From assembly GCF_932526225.1 (NCBI RefSeq), contig NC_064037.1, positions 15,562,601 through 15,626,600 on the forward strand: DNA of 64,000 nucleotides, read 5' to 3'. This DNA is from Nematostella vectensis. Lineage: Eukaryota > Cnidaria > Anthozoa > Actiniaria > Edwardsiidae. Positions 47,995 through 60,370 of this stretch are shown one piece after another. The stretch's first letter is position 1; the number at the start of each line of letters is the position of its first letter. Under the pieces are notes generated by a model. That model searched no databases. It saw only the letters and a program-made list of their open reading frames with translations, and was not told the DNA's origin. A program made the position numbers and the translations under genes.

Positions 47995-50062
47995 TAGATC
48001 TATAGATTTGACTGGCAAAATCCATACGAAGACATCGCATTGTGGGATTTGAATACTTTCTAAGTTATTTGTTTTTGGTAAACAACAATTCAGGATATTA
48101 ATAACTAATCATTACTTTCAATTGAGAATACATTGAAAATGTTGTAAACCGATTGTAAGTCAAAGAAACCATGGCAAACACTAAGATTATGTTCTCTAAA
48201 CTTGGGACATCGAATAGAAGTCAATCGCAGTTGAAACCCGCATGTCTTGATTTAACCAATTCTTGACATCTTTTTCTCAAATAAATTTGTGAAAGTTATT
48301 CAGGATTAATGTGAATACTGTACATTAATTCTAATAACACTGTATTGATTCGTGTTATTATTAAAGATGAATTGTGTCAGAAGCATTTGTGTCTTGTTTC
48401 CTCATGCTGACTAAATTTAATATATCAACTCCCAATAAACTTGTGAAATAATCATATAGTTTTTAAACAGTTTAAGAATTTCATTTTCACATATTCGGGA
48501 TTTTTTGCTTTTATGTAATATTGTCTAGCTATGTACTGCGCATATGCATTTTGTTTTCTGCTTGAGTGGATTTGCAAAACTTGTGAAAACCGCCAGGGAG
48601 AGAGGGAGTCCTGGAATGGGTGAAAGTGAGTTTTTTTCATACCTATATTGGATTGTTTGCAAATGTATGATTTCGATCTGTTTTGCACAAACTATTTTAT
48701 TAAGTTAGGAAAATGTGGTGTGGCTTCTCCCTCTGCTCCTATGAAAGATTTCTACATGTGGTTATGATATGACTACAGTCACTCAGAGAAATACTTATTG
48801 AAGTATTTCACCATACTTGACTAATAAAAGCAAACACAGGAATGACACATATCATAGTGCAAAGAAAAATAATTGCATTCATTGTACCTTCCCCTAAAAA
48901 ACAGATATGTCCTGATATCTAAGAAAAGCATACTGTTTATAATTAGTGGTAGCTACTATGGTTCAATAAATATTGTGAACACTACACGTATTTGATTAAT
49001 CATTGTGCTGGTTATAATTTCGAAATTCAGAAATATTAGATTAACATTGATGATTGCAAAATATATTACAATTTAAATTCATTATAAATCAGAAACATTT
49101 TTATTAGAACATGCTAAGAACATGCCGAGGCTCAGTAGATAGCAGCAAAATATTGCTTTGTTAGTGTGATGGCCTTTAAAATGCAGAAACGAATTGCTTT
49201 CATAGTTTTTTTCTATTGATCATTTGTGTAATTCTTTGTGTAATTTATCAGCTTGAGGCTAATAATTGTTTTAGTATTATTACCCAAGTCAATCCTAAGA
49301 TTTCACTAACAAAAAACAGTTCTAATTTATTTACTTTTGGGGATTTTTCTACATCACAATCGTGCATACACTTTTATGTTAAGTTCAAAATCTTGTACAA
49401 TTTCTTATATATTCACTTGGGAAATTATACTATTAATACTATTAACCTCTATTGTTTGATTGCATGCTTTGGTAAATTAATGGCCAAAAAATGCCAAAAT
49501 GGCCAATAGTCAACATGAGAGAGTACCCAGTGCAGGGAAGCCAGAGCTTTGTAAATGTTGCATTCAATTCACAAGTTGGCCAATAACATTGCTTTGGTTT
49601 TAGGTTTTCCAACAGTCATGGCTATATACAAGCAAGGAAAAACGCTCAAAATAGATTCGCTTGCCCTTCCTCCACAAATATACAATACTTTAAACTCACT
49701 AGGTCGACAATTTACTGTGATAAGTGTCACTTAAATTACGATTTTATAGTGTATACAGAGACAACGGAAAACATTCAATACGGACAACAAAGCTCAATTC
49801 AGATTCGCTTGCCCTTTCTCAACAAATAGAAAATACTTTGACCTCACTAGAAAGACAATTTACTGGGTTATTTGAATAAATTGATAACTGTCGGGCATTT
49901 AATCCATCCAAAGACCTGTCCCGACAGTCGGGCACATACCCACTGCGTATTTGATATGCTTCTATATTTCAATTTTGGTCTAATGTTTACAAGATGGTAG
50001 GCAATGTTTGGTTAGAATTTTCTTGGTGATACAGCAACCTTTCTTTGGGGGGGGGCTTTAGT

Positions 50063-50711
50063 CCAGACCTGGGACTCTCTTTGCGCTCGACATTCTGGCT
50101 CGCGTGAAAGAGGGTCCAGTATTTATTGCATGCGCATGTGCGAAAATACACCGCATATATGCTGTGTGGCCTGGTTGCTTAGTTCAAGATGGCTGCGGAA
50201 GGGACGAGCGAGGGTTTATTTCAGAAATAATACGCTGATTTTGGTCGTGGATAAATACTTAATTGTTAATCTTTTCTGAGAACAGGACAGATGATAATAA
50301 GAGTCTGGAAAATATATCAATCAAAGAGCTTTTCCGTTTTCGTTATTTTCACGCGCGCGCTTTAGGCAATAGCGTCATTTCAAACGAGCGCGCGCTTTTT
50401 TGGAATTTTATTTTCAATCACATTTTATCGCGTTTTTATAGAAAACAAATTCCAAGCAGTTCGCTGATATTCCTTCACATGTACAAAACATTTTTTTTAA
50501 CTTAGCGATGATCGATTTTCGGAGCTCTGCACTCGACAAGGTCTAGCGGGAATCGACCCTCCTTAGGCACGTCCGTTATTGCGCGCACTCGTATTTCAAC
50601 TTTTGCCGTGAAGATCGCTGATTGGTACATGTTCGCGCATGCGCATGCAATAAATACTGGACCCTCTTTCACGCGAGCCAGAATGTCGAGTGCAAGGAGT
50701 CCCAGGTCTGG
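50063..50711. mobile_element. Foldback element with about 78-bp TIRs
   Basis: It begins CCAGACCTGGGACTC and ends GAGTCCCAGGTCTGG. The arms share 'gacattctggctcgcgtgaa' and 'ggtccagtatttattgcatg' in inverted orientation. The interior is rich in CG and GCGCGC. No coding capacity is seen, and the target duplication is obscured by G-runs on both sides. Confidence 0.75.
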
Positions 50712-51150
50712 ACAAGGGGGGCTTATCAGAGAGGGGGCGCTTATTGGGGAGGGGGCGCATATTTCATTTCTGGGGGAAATACCAGTTTCAGAATCGATTG
50801 AAAAAAAAAACCCTTTATTTAAGAAACGACTAAAACAACAGTAAAAATGGAGGGGTCTTCATTGTTTTAAAAATCGATGATTAACACCGAGATTAACACC
50901 ATTCAGGTTGTGCTTTTGTTGATATTTTCAAGAGGGAGAAATTCGAGGTCGCGAGTGTGTTTGTGTGTGTGTGTGTGTGTGGGGGGGGGTGCTTATCCGA
51001 ATCATAACGGTATTTAAAGCCAGCTTTCCACTAGCGTAGGAAAAGGAGTCAGAGAAGGAAACGGCGAGGGAAGAGAAAAAACCGTTCCGTTTCTTCATTT
51101 TCCGCTGTCTTTCCTGCTTGTTTGATTTTTACACCCACAGTATAAGAAAC

Positions 51151-51304
51151 AGGCGCGTTTCCAGGATTGGCCGAGGGAGAGGGGGGAGGGGTGCGTAGTA
51201 GTCAGAGTATTTAAAGATTCCTCAATAAGAAATGACTCACTTTTTGGCCGCAAAGGACGGGGGGTGCGCGCACACTCTACGCACCCCTCTGTGTACGCGC
51301 CTTA
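51151..51304. mobile_element. MITE, AGGCGCGT family, copy 1
   Basis: It begins AGGCGCGTTTCCAGGATTGG and ends 'ctctgtgtacgcgcctt'. The interior 'gtatttaaagattcct' and 'aataagaaatgactcac' are shared with a copy at 55746-55853. It lies just 3' of the SDS stop codon. Confidence 0.65.
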
Positions 51305-51371
51305 GAAAGGTATCAGACTACTGAGGATGCTAATAAATAATAATGACGTAGTCGACCCGACAATAGAGGTT

Positions 51372-54300
51372 TCATAGTACTTTTTGGTTCACTTCATTCA
51401 ACCTTAGTTGCGTTTTCCATTTGAGTAATTGTTCGATGGTGACCATGTTCCCGCCACAAACGATGACCAAGGCTGTCTTGATAGTACCCAGTCTCCCGTC
51501 AACCTGCAGCTTTGGAAGAATGTTTTCGTAAATAGCAGCGAGTGTCGCACCACAGCTGGGCTCCACAAGCATACGGTGATCATCTGTCAAGGGAGAACAG
51601 CGTCAAAAATATGGGCCTTGGTACCTGTGTTATATACATCTTCCCCACTACTTCCCACAACTATTTGCGACGCGCGCGTGAAACTAAGGATGAAAGCAAA
51701 CTTTGACGCCTACCTCGGTTTCACTCTTACGTCGCAAAGAGTTGTGGGAAGTAGTTGGGAGGGTGAATCGCGTGAAGCCTGGCTCAGGTCTCGTGGTTTG
51801 GAAATTTAGTCGGAAAAGCTCTAATTCTAGTCATACATGTCCGTGGTCTTGGATTTATAGACTTTTAATTGGCAGTGCACACAGATGCTTAGATAAGCAT
51901 TGCAACGAATTTCAAATATGTTACCGGGTTTTGTCGCTCATTTTTTCAAAACAATGGCCACAATTCGGGCGTTGAATTCTTATCAGGTCGCTTGTTTGAG
52001 ACCAAATTATATTGCTCAGTCGCATTTTAAAAAATCTAGGCGTAAAAACCCAAATTTTACCAAGCGGAAGAAGCCATGTTGGATTTGAGGCTTCCCGTGG
52101 TCCCGCGGGCAAAGAAAAAAAGTTCCCCCACCTCCACTTATTTTTATTCCGCTGACCCTTGGAACCACATGTAGGCTCATACCCAACTAGATTTCTGGAA
52201 GCCCTTCCTTTGGTGAATGCCAGTAAAAATAGGAGAAAAACATGTCCGTGCTGCGCGCGGTTCTAGGTCACCACAAGTTTGTTTGCGCATTAAGTGTATC
52301 GCTCTGCTCGCCAAGGGGAGGAGGGCCGTCAAAAGAAGGCGGTACTCCCCTGTGCCGTGACAAACCTATGGCCGCGAACCGCGCGCGCAACACGGACATT
52401 TTTATGCCTGGCATATTTATATCTATTTTTACTGACATTCGCCAAAGGAAAAGCTAGGCTGTTAGCAGTCTAAAACCCAATATGGCTCCCCCCCCCGTCA
52501 GTTCGCAGCTCTTACAAGCTGCAATTTGATTGGGCAAATGAAATTACTCTTGCTGAGTAAGTACGCAGCTGCTTTGTCTCCTATTATCTTTGTTCTACAA
52601 AGGAATTCTTTTGTCTCTATTCTTCTCGTTCTTTGTGTCGAGGTGCGGATATTGTTCATTTGCCCAATCAAATCGCAGCTTGTAAGAGTTGCGTACTGAC
52701 CCCTTCCGCTTAGCCTGAGTAGCATCTGCAAACTGAGCGAAAAAGGGAGCGAGTTGTCCATCTCCCCAGGCGCGCACGTTTTGCCGTTTTCCCGCAGTGC
52801 GCTTGCTGAGTAGGCTACACACCGCCTGGTGGCATTTGATACCAAATGGTTGCGCACTCTGGAAAACAGTCACACAAAAGGAAAAAAAAGCAAAAGTTAA
52901 AAGAGTAAAAGACAAAAACGATCGCCCCTAAAACCACCCCAAAGTGACACGCTAACACAACAAATACATCACTTAACACTAAATATCATCTCTAAAAAAA
53001 GAAACGAAGGTAAATATAGACTGGGGCAACCAATTGTAGAACTTACTGGCAAATCTTTCACATGCGTTGACGGCCTGGCTATCTGTACACACGCAACTGA
53101 TCACGTTGTGTTCCTTAGTCCATTCCAGTGCCCTTTCTGCAACACGTGTTGCACCCAAAGTTTTGGCAATGCTAAACGGAACATATATGAATTACTTCCA
53201 CATGACAACAAAACATGGCTTATACAGTAAATATGAACCTTTGATGCAGTCGATGCTTAACTCTCAAGGGGACAGGGAGTTCTCAGATTTTTCAGGGGGG
53301 GGGGGGGGAGTTCTCTGATAAAAATCTGACAACCCCCGAGAGAACAAAAAGGGACTTTTTATGCCTTTGCAGTATCTCCACGGGACGTTTATTGTCAGAT
53401 TTGGCTACATACCAGAGTGCACACCCCCCCCCCCCCCCCACCCTCGGTACGGGCCTGACTCTTTTGACGAAGTGTGCTTCCGCCAAGGCGCCATAACTTC
53501 CTGTACAGGCCAAGCAAATGTGGAGGTAAATATTCATGGTACAGCGCTATTTCTTTTTATTCTAAAGTGTTGCATTCCTATGGGAGGCCATTATGGGTTG
53601 TTCAGCCTGCGAATCAACCAATAAGAGTACATGTAAAAATGTAGCTGTATAAAAAAACCTTTTGCTGATATTTCCTTACGGCTGTTTTAATAAAAATATG
53701 TAATTGTCCCACCATTTTAAACCCAAATAATTACATTTTCAGGACGAGAATTTGTTAAAAGAAGTATTCAGGCTTTTATTACACTAGGTAATAATTCAAC
53801 ACAAGGTTGAAAAAGTATGTTGAACGCCTCTGTGAACAGGTTCACCAAAAAATGGTAGTCGACTAAACACCAAGTGATGCCATCTTAATAGAAATCACAA
53901 CAAGCCATCAACTCACCTTCTGATGCCATCTAAAGTGACAAGTTCGCCGGCTTTTACTGATGCTTCAAAACTATTGGCTCCTTCAGTCTCCATGGCGATG
54001 ACAGGGACGTCCTTCCAGCCAACATCATGTAAGCCTTGCAGTACACCGCACAACAGGCCTCCACCACCGACACACACCACCACAACATCAGGCTTGTTCT
54101 TGATCTGTTCCGATGATTCGTGTATGACAGATGCCACGCCTTCCCTGTCACAAAACTACTCTTAACATACACCTATTTCAATAAAGGTTGTCAGTGCAAA
54201 TGGCGATTGGCAAATGGCGATTGGCAAATGGCAGTTCTACGACCGAAAGTAACCATGCGTCTTAAAGAATATGGGTAAATCAAAACAATTATCCATTAAA

Positions 54301-57300
54301 GGTTACCAATGCTTGGCTCTGATATTGCTGGACTTTATTTATAACCTTAAACTTTACGAATAACTAGTACCCATAAGCCATTTACCATTTGCCATTCGCC
54401 ATTTGCACTGACAACCTTTTGTGAAATAGGTGTAACACTAGCAAGGATAACATCCCACCTTTCAGCCTTAATCTGGATATATTTTCAGTTGCAACACAGG
54501 TTATACAGATTGGAGTTTAAGAAGGGATTTAGATTAGCTTAAACCACAAAATAACCTTCCTCATATTTCATGCATTGCACCTCTTTCAAAAGATCCTTGA
54601 TAAACCTCTGCATAATCTATACATTCTAATGTGCCTTTGATGGATAAGTATTGGAATCTTCATAATTTTAAGAAAAATGCTTTTCAAATCAAATGACACC
54701 TTTGACAACACTAATGATAAATGAATAATTGCAATTTCAATAACAACATAAAACTATACTGACCAGATATCAGGGTGGTTAAATGGTGGTACATAAGTGT
54801 AGCCTAAAAAAAGATGCAAAAATAAATATATATTCACTTATATTGGTTTTTACTCTGCTAATAACAGGGACTTTAAGATTTGTGATGGTGGAGAATCCAC
54901 AATGGCACACGCAAATTTTTAGCACATATGCTAGAAAAAAGATGGTAAACATACTCAAATATTGTGTGTGCACCAACATAGACTCTCCCCATCAATGTTA
55001 CGGTCCCTATTATCATGAGGGGGGGGGGGGGGGGGCACACTATAGGTCACAAATGCTGATAATATTAAAGGGCATCCAGGGTGTTGTACTCTAGGGGTAA
55101 TTCACAGATTTGGAAGCTTGGAAGCTCTGAATGTCCAAATCCTTGACATGCAACTAGAATTCTCTGAGGCAGATTTAGGGGTGGGCTAAGCGGGCCCTGG
55201 CCACCCTATTTTCAAATATTTGGCTTAAAAATAACGAGTTATAAGGAATTACACTGAAGAACATTGAATCCGCCCCCCCTTTCTTGAAACCTATGCTTCT
55301 GCCCCCCCTGGATCTGCCCCTGATTCTACAAATGCTATTTCAGCTGTTAATACCTTTTTCTTGGACTAGTTTCCTAGCATACCCATCTGCTTCATCCCAA
55401 ACCTTCCAAGAAAAAAAATGGTTAACAACTTCCCCACCTTTCATCTAGCAATTGGCCAATTATTTGGTAAATAGATCAACTTTTTGTAGTCTCCCGCTCA
55501 GCTATTCTTAGTAACTGTCAGGCAATGTTCCAATTCTAGTGGGGATGGGAGGATTGCATGCGATAGCCAATTTAGGGCAAAGTCACATGTGCTCTGGTTC
55601 TTGTTGACAAAATAACAACAACAAAAGCAAACTGTTCAGCGCTTAAGAATCAGCCAGAAAGTTTCTTTGTCAGAAAGGTTTTTATTTTCATTGAAAGATG
55701 TTGTTTTTTTTTCGTTGAGTGACAGCTGCAGCCATTTCTGTGAGCAGGCGCGTACCCAGGATTGGCTGAGGGGGAAAAGAGTAGTATTTAAAGATTCCTT
55801 AATAAGAAATGACCCAAGGGGGTGGAGTGCGTCCCCCTGTGTACACAACTGCTGAGAACAAAGAACTTCTTTATGTAGCTAAATATCCGTCCCCCACTTC
55901 CTTTTTCTTCTGACAATCAGTAGGAGTGGGGGAGTCTACAATTCATCACTCAAGAGTAACCATTATGGATGTTAAAAGGGGATAATCCTTGCACATAGCA
56001 CACTCACATCACCATGCACTGTGACATTAGCTCCCTCTTCCCGGAGACGCACCACCATTGATTCTGGAGTAGTACTAGGTACTATGATGTCACAAGGAGT
56101 GTCAAGCATCCGTGCCGAGTAGGCTGCGGCAAGTCCAGCATTGCCACCTTACAACACCAAAAGAAAACTCAGATTTTATTTGGTAAGATAAAAGAATGGG
56201 AGGTAAGGTTCCATGCTAGCATAATCAGGCATTTTCATTTATCAATCATTCATCAACCGATATTTTTGCAGGACAAACCATTGAGACATAAAGTCTTCTA
56301 TTCAATGAATTTGCAGTACACAGCCAAACAACACAGATCTACAAACAAAATAATCATGCCCCATAAAAAAATGAAAATTAGAAAGTAAAACAGTTTCTCC
56401 TTGCTTAACCAAAAAAATGAAATGTTTTCTTACATCTTTAATACAAGTAAGCACTATTGGAAAGCACAATGCATAGGATATGGAGCTACTTATTTGTCAT
56501 TGAAAATCAAAACTAAATTAGTATGGGGGGGGTAAAATATCTTATAATTTTGAGACTGAATATCATACAAATACAGGAGGGTCTGGGGGCATACTGGGGC
56601 AAGTATGAAAACTTTGGACGAATGATAAAAGATACAGAAAATAGCAGTTTTTCTACCTTTTTACACTTAATTCTCGCAACATCAAAATTTCGCTTTTTTT
56701 GAGATGGCAATATTTCGCAACACTTTATTTTCGTGATTTTCCTATTTTCGTAAAAACCAGATCACTTTATTTTCGCGATTTTGGGATAATAAAATCAAGG
56801 AAAACAAGTGGAGTTAAAATGTATGTAATCATCAAAACTGAAACAATTTGTAACAAAGATGCGTGGGCTAAATTTAGTTTCATAAAAATCTATAAATACA
56901 AGTCCAACTCAACCCCTTACCACGTTAGATGACTAAGTAGACAAGGTGTTTTCATAAAGCTTATTAAACGGCCAATATTCCCCCAAAGGCTTCTTGTGTA
57001 CTCACTTAATTTTCATGCATCCTAATTTTCGCGAATTTTGCGATTTTAAAAAATTCGCGAAAATGAAGTGATGCGAAAATTATGTGTACTAAGGTATTTC
57101 TTCCATATATACATGTTTTGATACCACCAATCTAATAAGTGTCCCCTGCCTTTTTCGCCACCTATGTCCACAAGCTCTGAGCGAGTATGGGTGAAAGGCT
57201 GGATGATGGGCTTCCTGTGGTGAGCTTTTTTAAAAGTTAAAATGGTGTCCCAATGGTCTCTTCACTCTGTAGGACACTGAAATCTAGCGTTCGCAAATCA

Positions 57301-59356
57301 CACTTAAATGGCCCTAAACTCGAAAAATAATCACTTCACAGATGTTCATTAAGTATCTTTATTGGGATATTTCATCATTTAAAAGTTAAAAAATTACGGT
57401 TTAGAAGCGATATTTTGAATACATATGCATACCTGTCAACCTCCAAAAATCTCAAGGCTTGAGAATTCTTTGGGGGGGAGGGGTTGGGTATATTCTTTTT
57501 GGGGGAGGAGGGGTGTTTTATCTTGCAGGCGTTTGCTGTATTGAAAGCTCTCACGAACAAATCAAAATTGCGCTACGCAATGGAATTATTGTTTCAAATA
57601 TCTTAACACATTGACCCCTCAACCGGCCTGTACCGGCTTTGGGAAGTACCCACAACCCAAAAAATTCATAAATTCAAAATAAACACAACAAGATGAAGAT
57701 ACTCAGGCATCAGTCTAAGGGATAAATGGTCTTGCAGATATGCATCCAACCAAGGTGTTGGCATCTACTCTTAAGCCAAATAATAGCACAGGTTCTTTGA
57801 CAAATCTGAAATCGAACAAGGAGAGAAAAGCAGAATCACCCCTCTCAATAAAACGCTCAAAATACCACACAAGGGAAAGAGATCAGCAAACACAGCTCAA
57901 GACACAAATAGATACCTTTATTCTGATCCTCCAGGTACATTTCCTTGGCCTCAAAACACAATGTCCATTCCTTGAAGGATTGAACAACCACGAAAATATC
58001 TTTATGCATTGCAAAGCATTCTGGGAGATCCAGGGGAAAATTCACGAGGGGAGGGCTAGTCAACACTCCTCTCCCCAAAGTCAGATGGTTTTTTATAAGT
58101 CTTTTCACCCCGAAGCCAAACGAATCAATTCCAGGTCATACAGACCCAGAATAGCAGTGTAAACAATTTTACAATCAATTTGGTTTCAGAAAAGACACCA
58201 TTTAGGAGAGCTGTGGTGATTCATTAGAAAATTATTTTCTCATCCGGGCAAAGCCAAACAAGAAAAAATCATCATGAATCCACCTTTGCTTGCAAATATC
58301 CATAAGCAAAGCACTCAATTATGCCCCAAAAGACTTCATGATGTCCTGAGACACTCTCCTAATATGCTCATAGCTGTATTTTTGATAAAAAATACAAGCA
58401 ACCATCAACTTGTGCTGGCTTCAGCACATCGACGAGGGATTAAAAGTGGGGACCGCAAAGCACTGTTGGAAAGCTTGGATACCGCTGACTAGGTGCAGCT
58501 GTGTTTGACTTTGACGGGCTGTATAAAACTCAGAATAGGGGGGAGGTATCTGTTTTCAGTCTGTTTTTTTGTAAATTCAGCTCCAAAAAAGCCAGGAGTC
58601 AATGGGTTAATAGAAAATAGACAAAATGACGATTTTCTATAGAATACTTTTTCGGAAGTGATAAAAATCTCTAAAAAAGCGGAAGATTTGGTGCTCACTG
58701 TGCAAGAGCGGGAGAAGGGGTCCAAAATCTTGAGATTCCCACCTAATGCAGGAGAGTTGACAGGTATGCATATGAAAAGCCGGTTTAGCTTTTAAAAAAT
58801 CTCACCACAGGAAGCCCATCATCCAGCCTTTCACCCGTACTCGCTCAGAGCCTGGGGGGCCTGTGCTATGTCTGCACATTTTCAAATATGCACGGCAGAA
58901 AAATGAGGGAGGGTGGGGCAGTAGTGTTGGTGAGAGAGGGAAGGGGTGAGCTGTGTGAAAGCAGAAGGCGTAGAGAACATTTATTCAATACAAACCTTAG
59001 ATGCTAAAAACCCTGAAATATTCTCACCTGATGAGCAAACAAGGTGTTGCGATCCTCTCTGTACAGCCTGTAAAGGCAAATAAGAGGAATAAAAAAAAAC
59101 AAAGTTATAAAACATGTGACATGGAAAACTTGGATCTTGGATCTAAAGGTGAAAATCACTTCAAGGTAAGGAAAACGTCTGATCTGTGGTCAAAACAACA
59201 ACAACCTCAAACCTTTTGGCATAGATTTCCAACACCTCTTATTTTGAAAGAGCCGCACGGTTGCACGTTGTCTAGCTTGATGTAGACGGAGCACTTTGCT
59301 TTTCTCGAGAGAGGATGGCTTTCTAATAGAGGGGTCTTCACGTGTAAGGAATGCAT
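51372..59356 (-). CDS. SDS: L-serine dehydratase / threonine deaminase, complete, 8 exons
   Basis: SDS is a cytosolic PLP enzyme converting L-serine to pyruvate (and threonine to 2-oxobutyrate) with ammonia release. Coding exons: 59356-59213, 59067-59028, 56147-56008, 55402-55354, 54803-54764, 54144-53917, 53171-53047, 51583-51372. All phases agree and give 325 residues (human SDS 328). The N-terminus has SLHVKTPLLES. The PLP-binding Lys38 sits in GSFKIRG, the substrate loop is CSSGGNAG, and YTYVPPF..PDIW follows. The phosphate-binding glycine loop is GGGGL (164-168), then DVPVIAMETEGANSF, VEPSCGATLAA and VIVCGGN near the C-terminus. No catalytic residue looks missing. The PLP-lysine exon follows an ATG at 59356 that matches the family start. 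Intron 2 carries three nested foldback elements. Confidence 0.94.
52497..52700. mobile_element. 204-bp MITE in SDS intron 7
   Basis: Terminal inverted repeats of about 47 bp begin GTCAGTTCGCAGCTCTTACA and end TGTAAGAGTTGCGTACTGAC, both containing TTTGATTGGGCAAATGAA in inverted orientation. The arms match with about four differences. Confidence 0.75.
54170..54432. mobile_element. 263-bp TA-flanked MITE in SDS intron 5
   Basis: Inverted ends CACCTATTTCA..AAAGGTTGTC / GACAACCTTTT..TGAAATAGGTG are followed by inverted GCAAATGGCGATTGGCAAAT-type arms. TA lies immediately outside each end (54168-54169, 54433-54434), as expected for Tc1/mariner-like insertion. Confidence 0.7.
55156..55322. mobile_element. 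Degenerate hAT-like MITE in SDS intron 4
   Basis: The right end GGATCTGCCCCTG mirrors the imperfect left end CAGATTTAGGGGTGGG. It resembles CAGGGGCAGATCCAGG-type ends. Heavily mutated; no clear target duplication. Confidence 0.4.
55746..55853. mobile_element. MITE, AGGCGCGT family, copy 2
   Basis: It begins AGGCGCGTACCCAGGATTGG and shares 'gtatttaaagattcct' and 'aataagaaatgac' with the copy at 51151-51304. The right end 'ccccctgtgtacacaactg' is mutated. It lies in SDS intron 3. Confidence 0.65.
57431..58765. mobile_element. Middle nested foldback element
   Basis: Ends ACCTGTCAACCTCC and GGAGAGTTGACAGGT, flanked on both sides by ATGCAT (57425-57430, 58766-58771), a plausible target duplication that is also palindromic. 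It lies wholly inside the outer element and encloses the TTAA-flanked one. Confidence 0.7.
57603..58610. mobile_element. Inner TTAA-flanked element (piggyBac-like, non-autonomous)
   Basis: It is bounded by TTAA at 57603-57606 and 58607-58610, with ends CACATTGACCCCT and AGGAGTCAATGGG. TTAA duplication is the piggyBac hallmark. The 1-kb interior has two short plus-strand frames (57740-58162 and 58274-58492) that could be remnants of a coding region. I recognise no transposase motif in them. Confidence 0.6.
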
Positions 59357-60370
59357 GCTTCAAGCTTGTAGTTCAGATTATAAAAGTATATAAGCATTAC
59401 TAAAAAGGATTAACTGCTGTGAGCCACACTATACGTGGCATTTCTTCAAATTTCAATATTTATATGTGGCCATTCGATTTTGTTCTTGTTGTTGTAATGT
59501 TTCCATGCTCCTGAGGCCTGGGCGCTAGACTCGTGATATTAGCCGCGCATGGCAATTTTTTTTTAAATATAAAATAGTGATTATTTTATCAAGCAAGCCG
59601 TCGTCAAATCCAAGAAAAGCAAGAATTTCCTTAACAGCTCATATAAAAACTAAGGTGAGAAAATGGAAATTGGTTGATTTTCTGTCCATAGGAATAGAAA
59701 AAATAAATCAACCAATAGGAAACGAGTACTTTTCTGACTTAAAAAGAATGTAATTCCTACAATGTTACATGTTCTTTGCTTACCGGCTAACATTTTGTTC
59801 AAGTATCTTAAAAAATTAAGTTAAAAGCTCTCTGCAAACTGTCCTATCTGTTAGGTATAATTTGTTGTAAATGTGAGAGCAAATGTACAAATATTTGGAG
59901 ATATTCTATACATGGCCATTGATGAAAATAAAAAATCTTTGTACATACGATGTTCAGCAATGGTTTTGAACAGCGGTGAAACGCACCAGAATATGATTTG
60001 CGCATGTCAAGTACGAACTCTGCGCCTGCGCATACGATTACATCTAATTCTCCATCTGTGTTTTCGAAGGTTTTGCCTTAGCGTACGTTGTTGTTTAAAA
60101 TAGTGTTTTAGTGTATACTTTGACATTTTTAAAATTCCACCAGGTCAGTTGCCTTTGTAGAGGATCCAGCTAGTAGTGTGCAAAGTTTGTCGTTGTTTCG
60201 TCCATTGCTAGTGACATAAACAGCCTCCATGTTTGACTTTAGCTGAAGGCGGGTAAATCTGCGGACAACCATGTAGTATGAAAGATACTCTGAATTTGGC
60301 GCAAAATTAAGCTGGTCTTTTGGTATATTTACCTGAAAATCTATTGGAGACTGTTGGAATTCATATCACC
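59357..60370. promoter_or_regulatory. Divergent intergenic region SDS / PHF12
   Basis: The start codons of SDS (minus) and PHF12 (plus) are 1,014 bp apart, head to head. The stretch is AT-rich, with a CG-containing patch near 59995-60035. No separate gene or recognisable promoter box is seen. Confidence 0.45.

Larger units (their letters stand above)
45393..51371. other. 6-kb region with no recognisable gene
   Basis: Besides the elements listed separately, it holds short GGTCCTAAATTTTTTTC-type repeats (about 46430-46570) and a diverged direct repeat of about 75 bp (near 49655 and 49795, sharing 'attcgcttgccctt'). A (GT)n tract lies at about 50957-50985. Open frames are all short and unlike known proteins. 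It is the flank between the reductase and SDS genes, both on the minus strand. Confidence 0.5.
57174..58851. mobile_element. Outer of three nested foldback elements (SDS intron 2)
   Basis: Arms of about 60 bp begin GCTCTGAGCGAGTATGGGTG and continue 'aaaggctggatgatgggctt'. They recur in inverted orientation at the right end with two or three differences. It encloses the 57431-58765 element. Confidence 0.75.

Noticed and set aside
57740..58492. Two plus-strand frames in the inner nested element considered as transposase remnants
   Set aside because: No catalytic motif or recognisable similarity was found; kept only as a note under the element.
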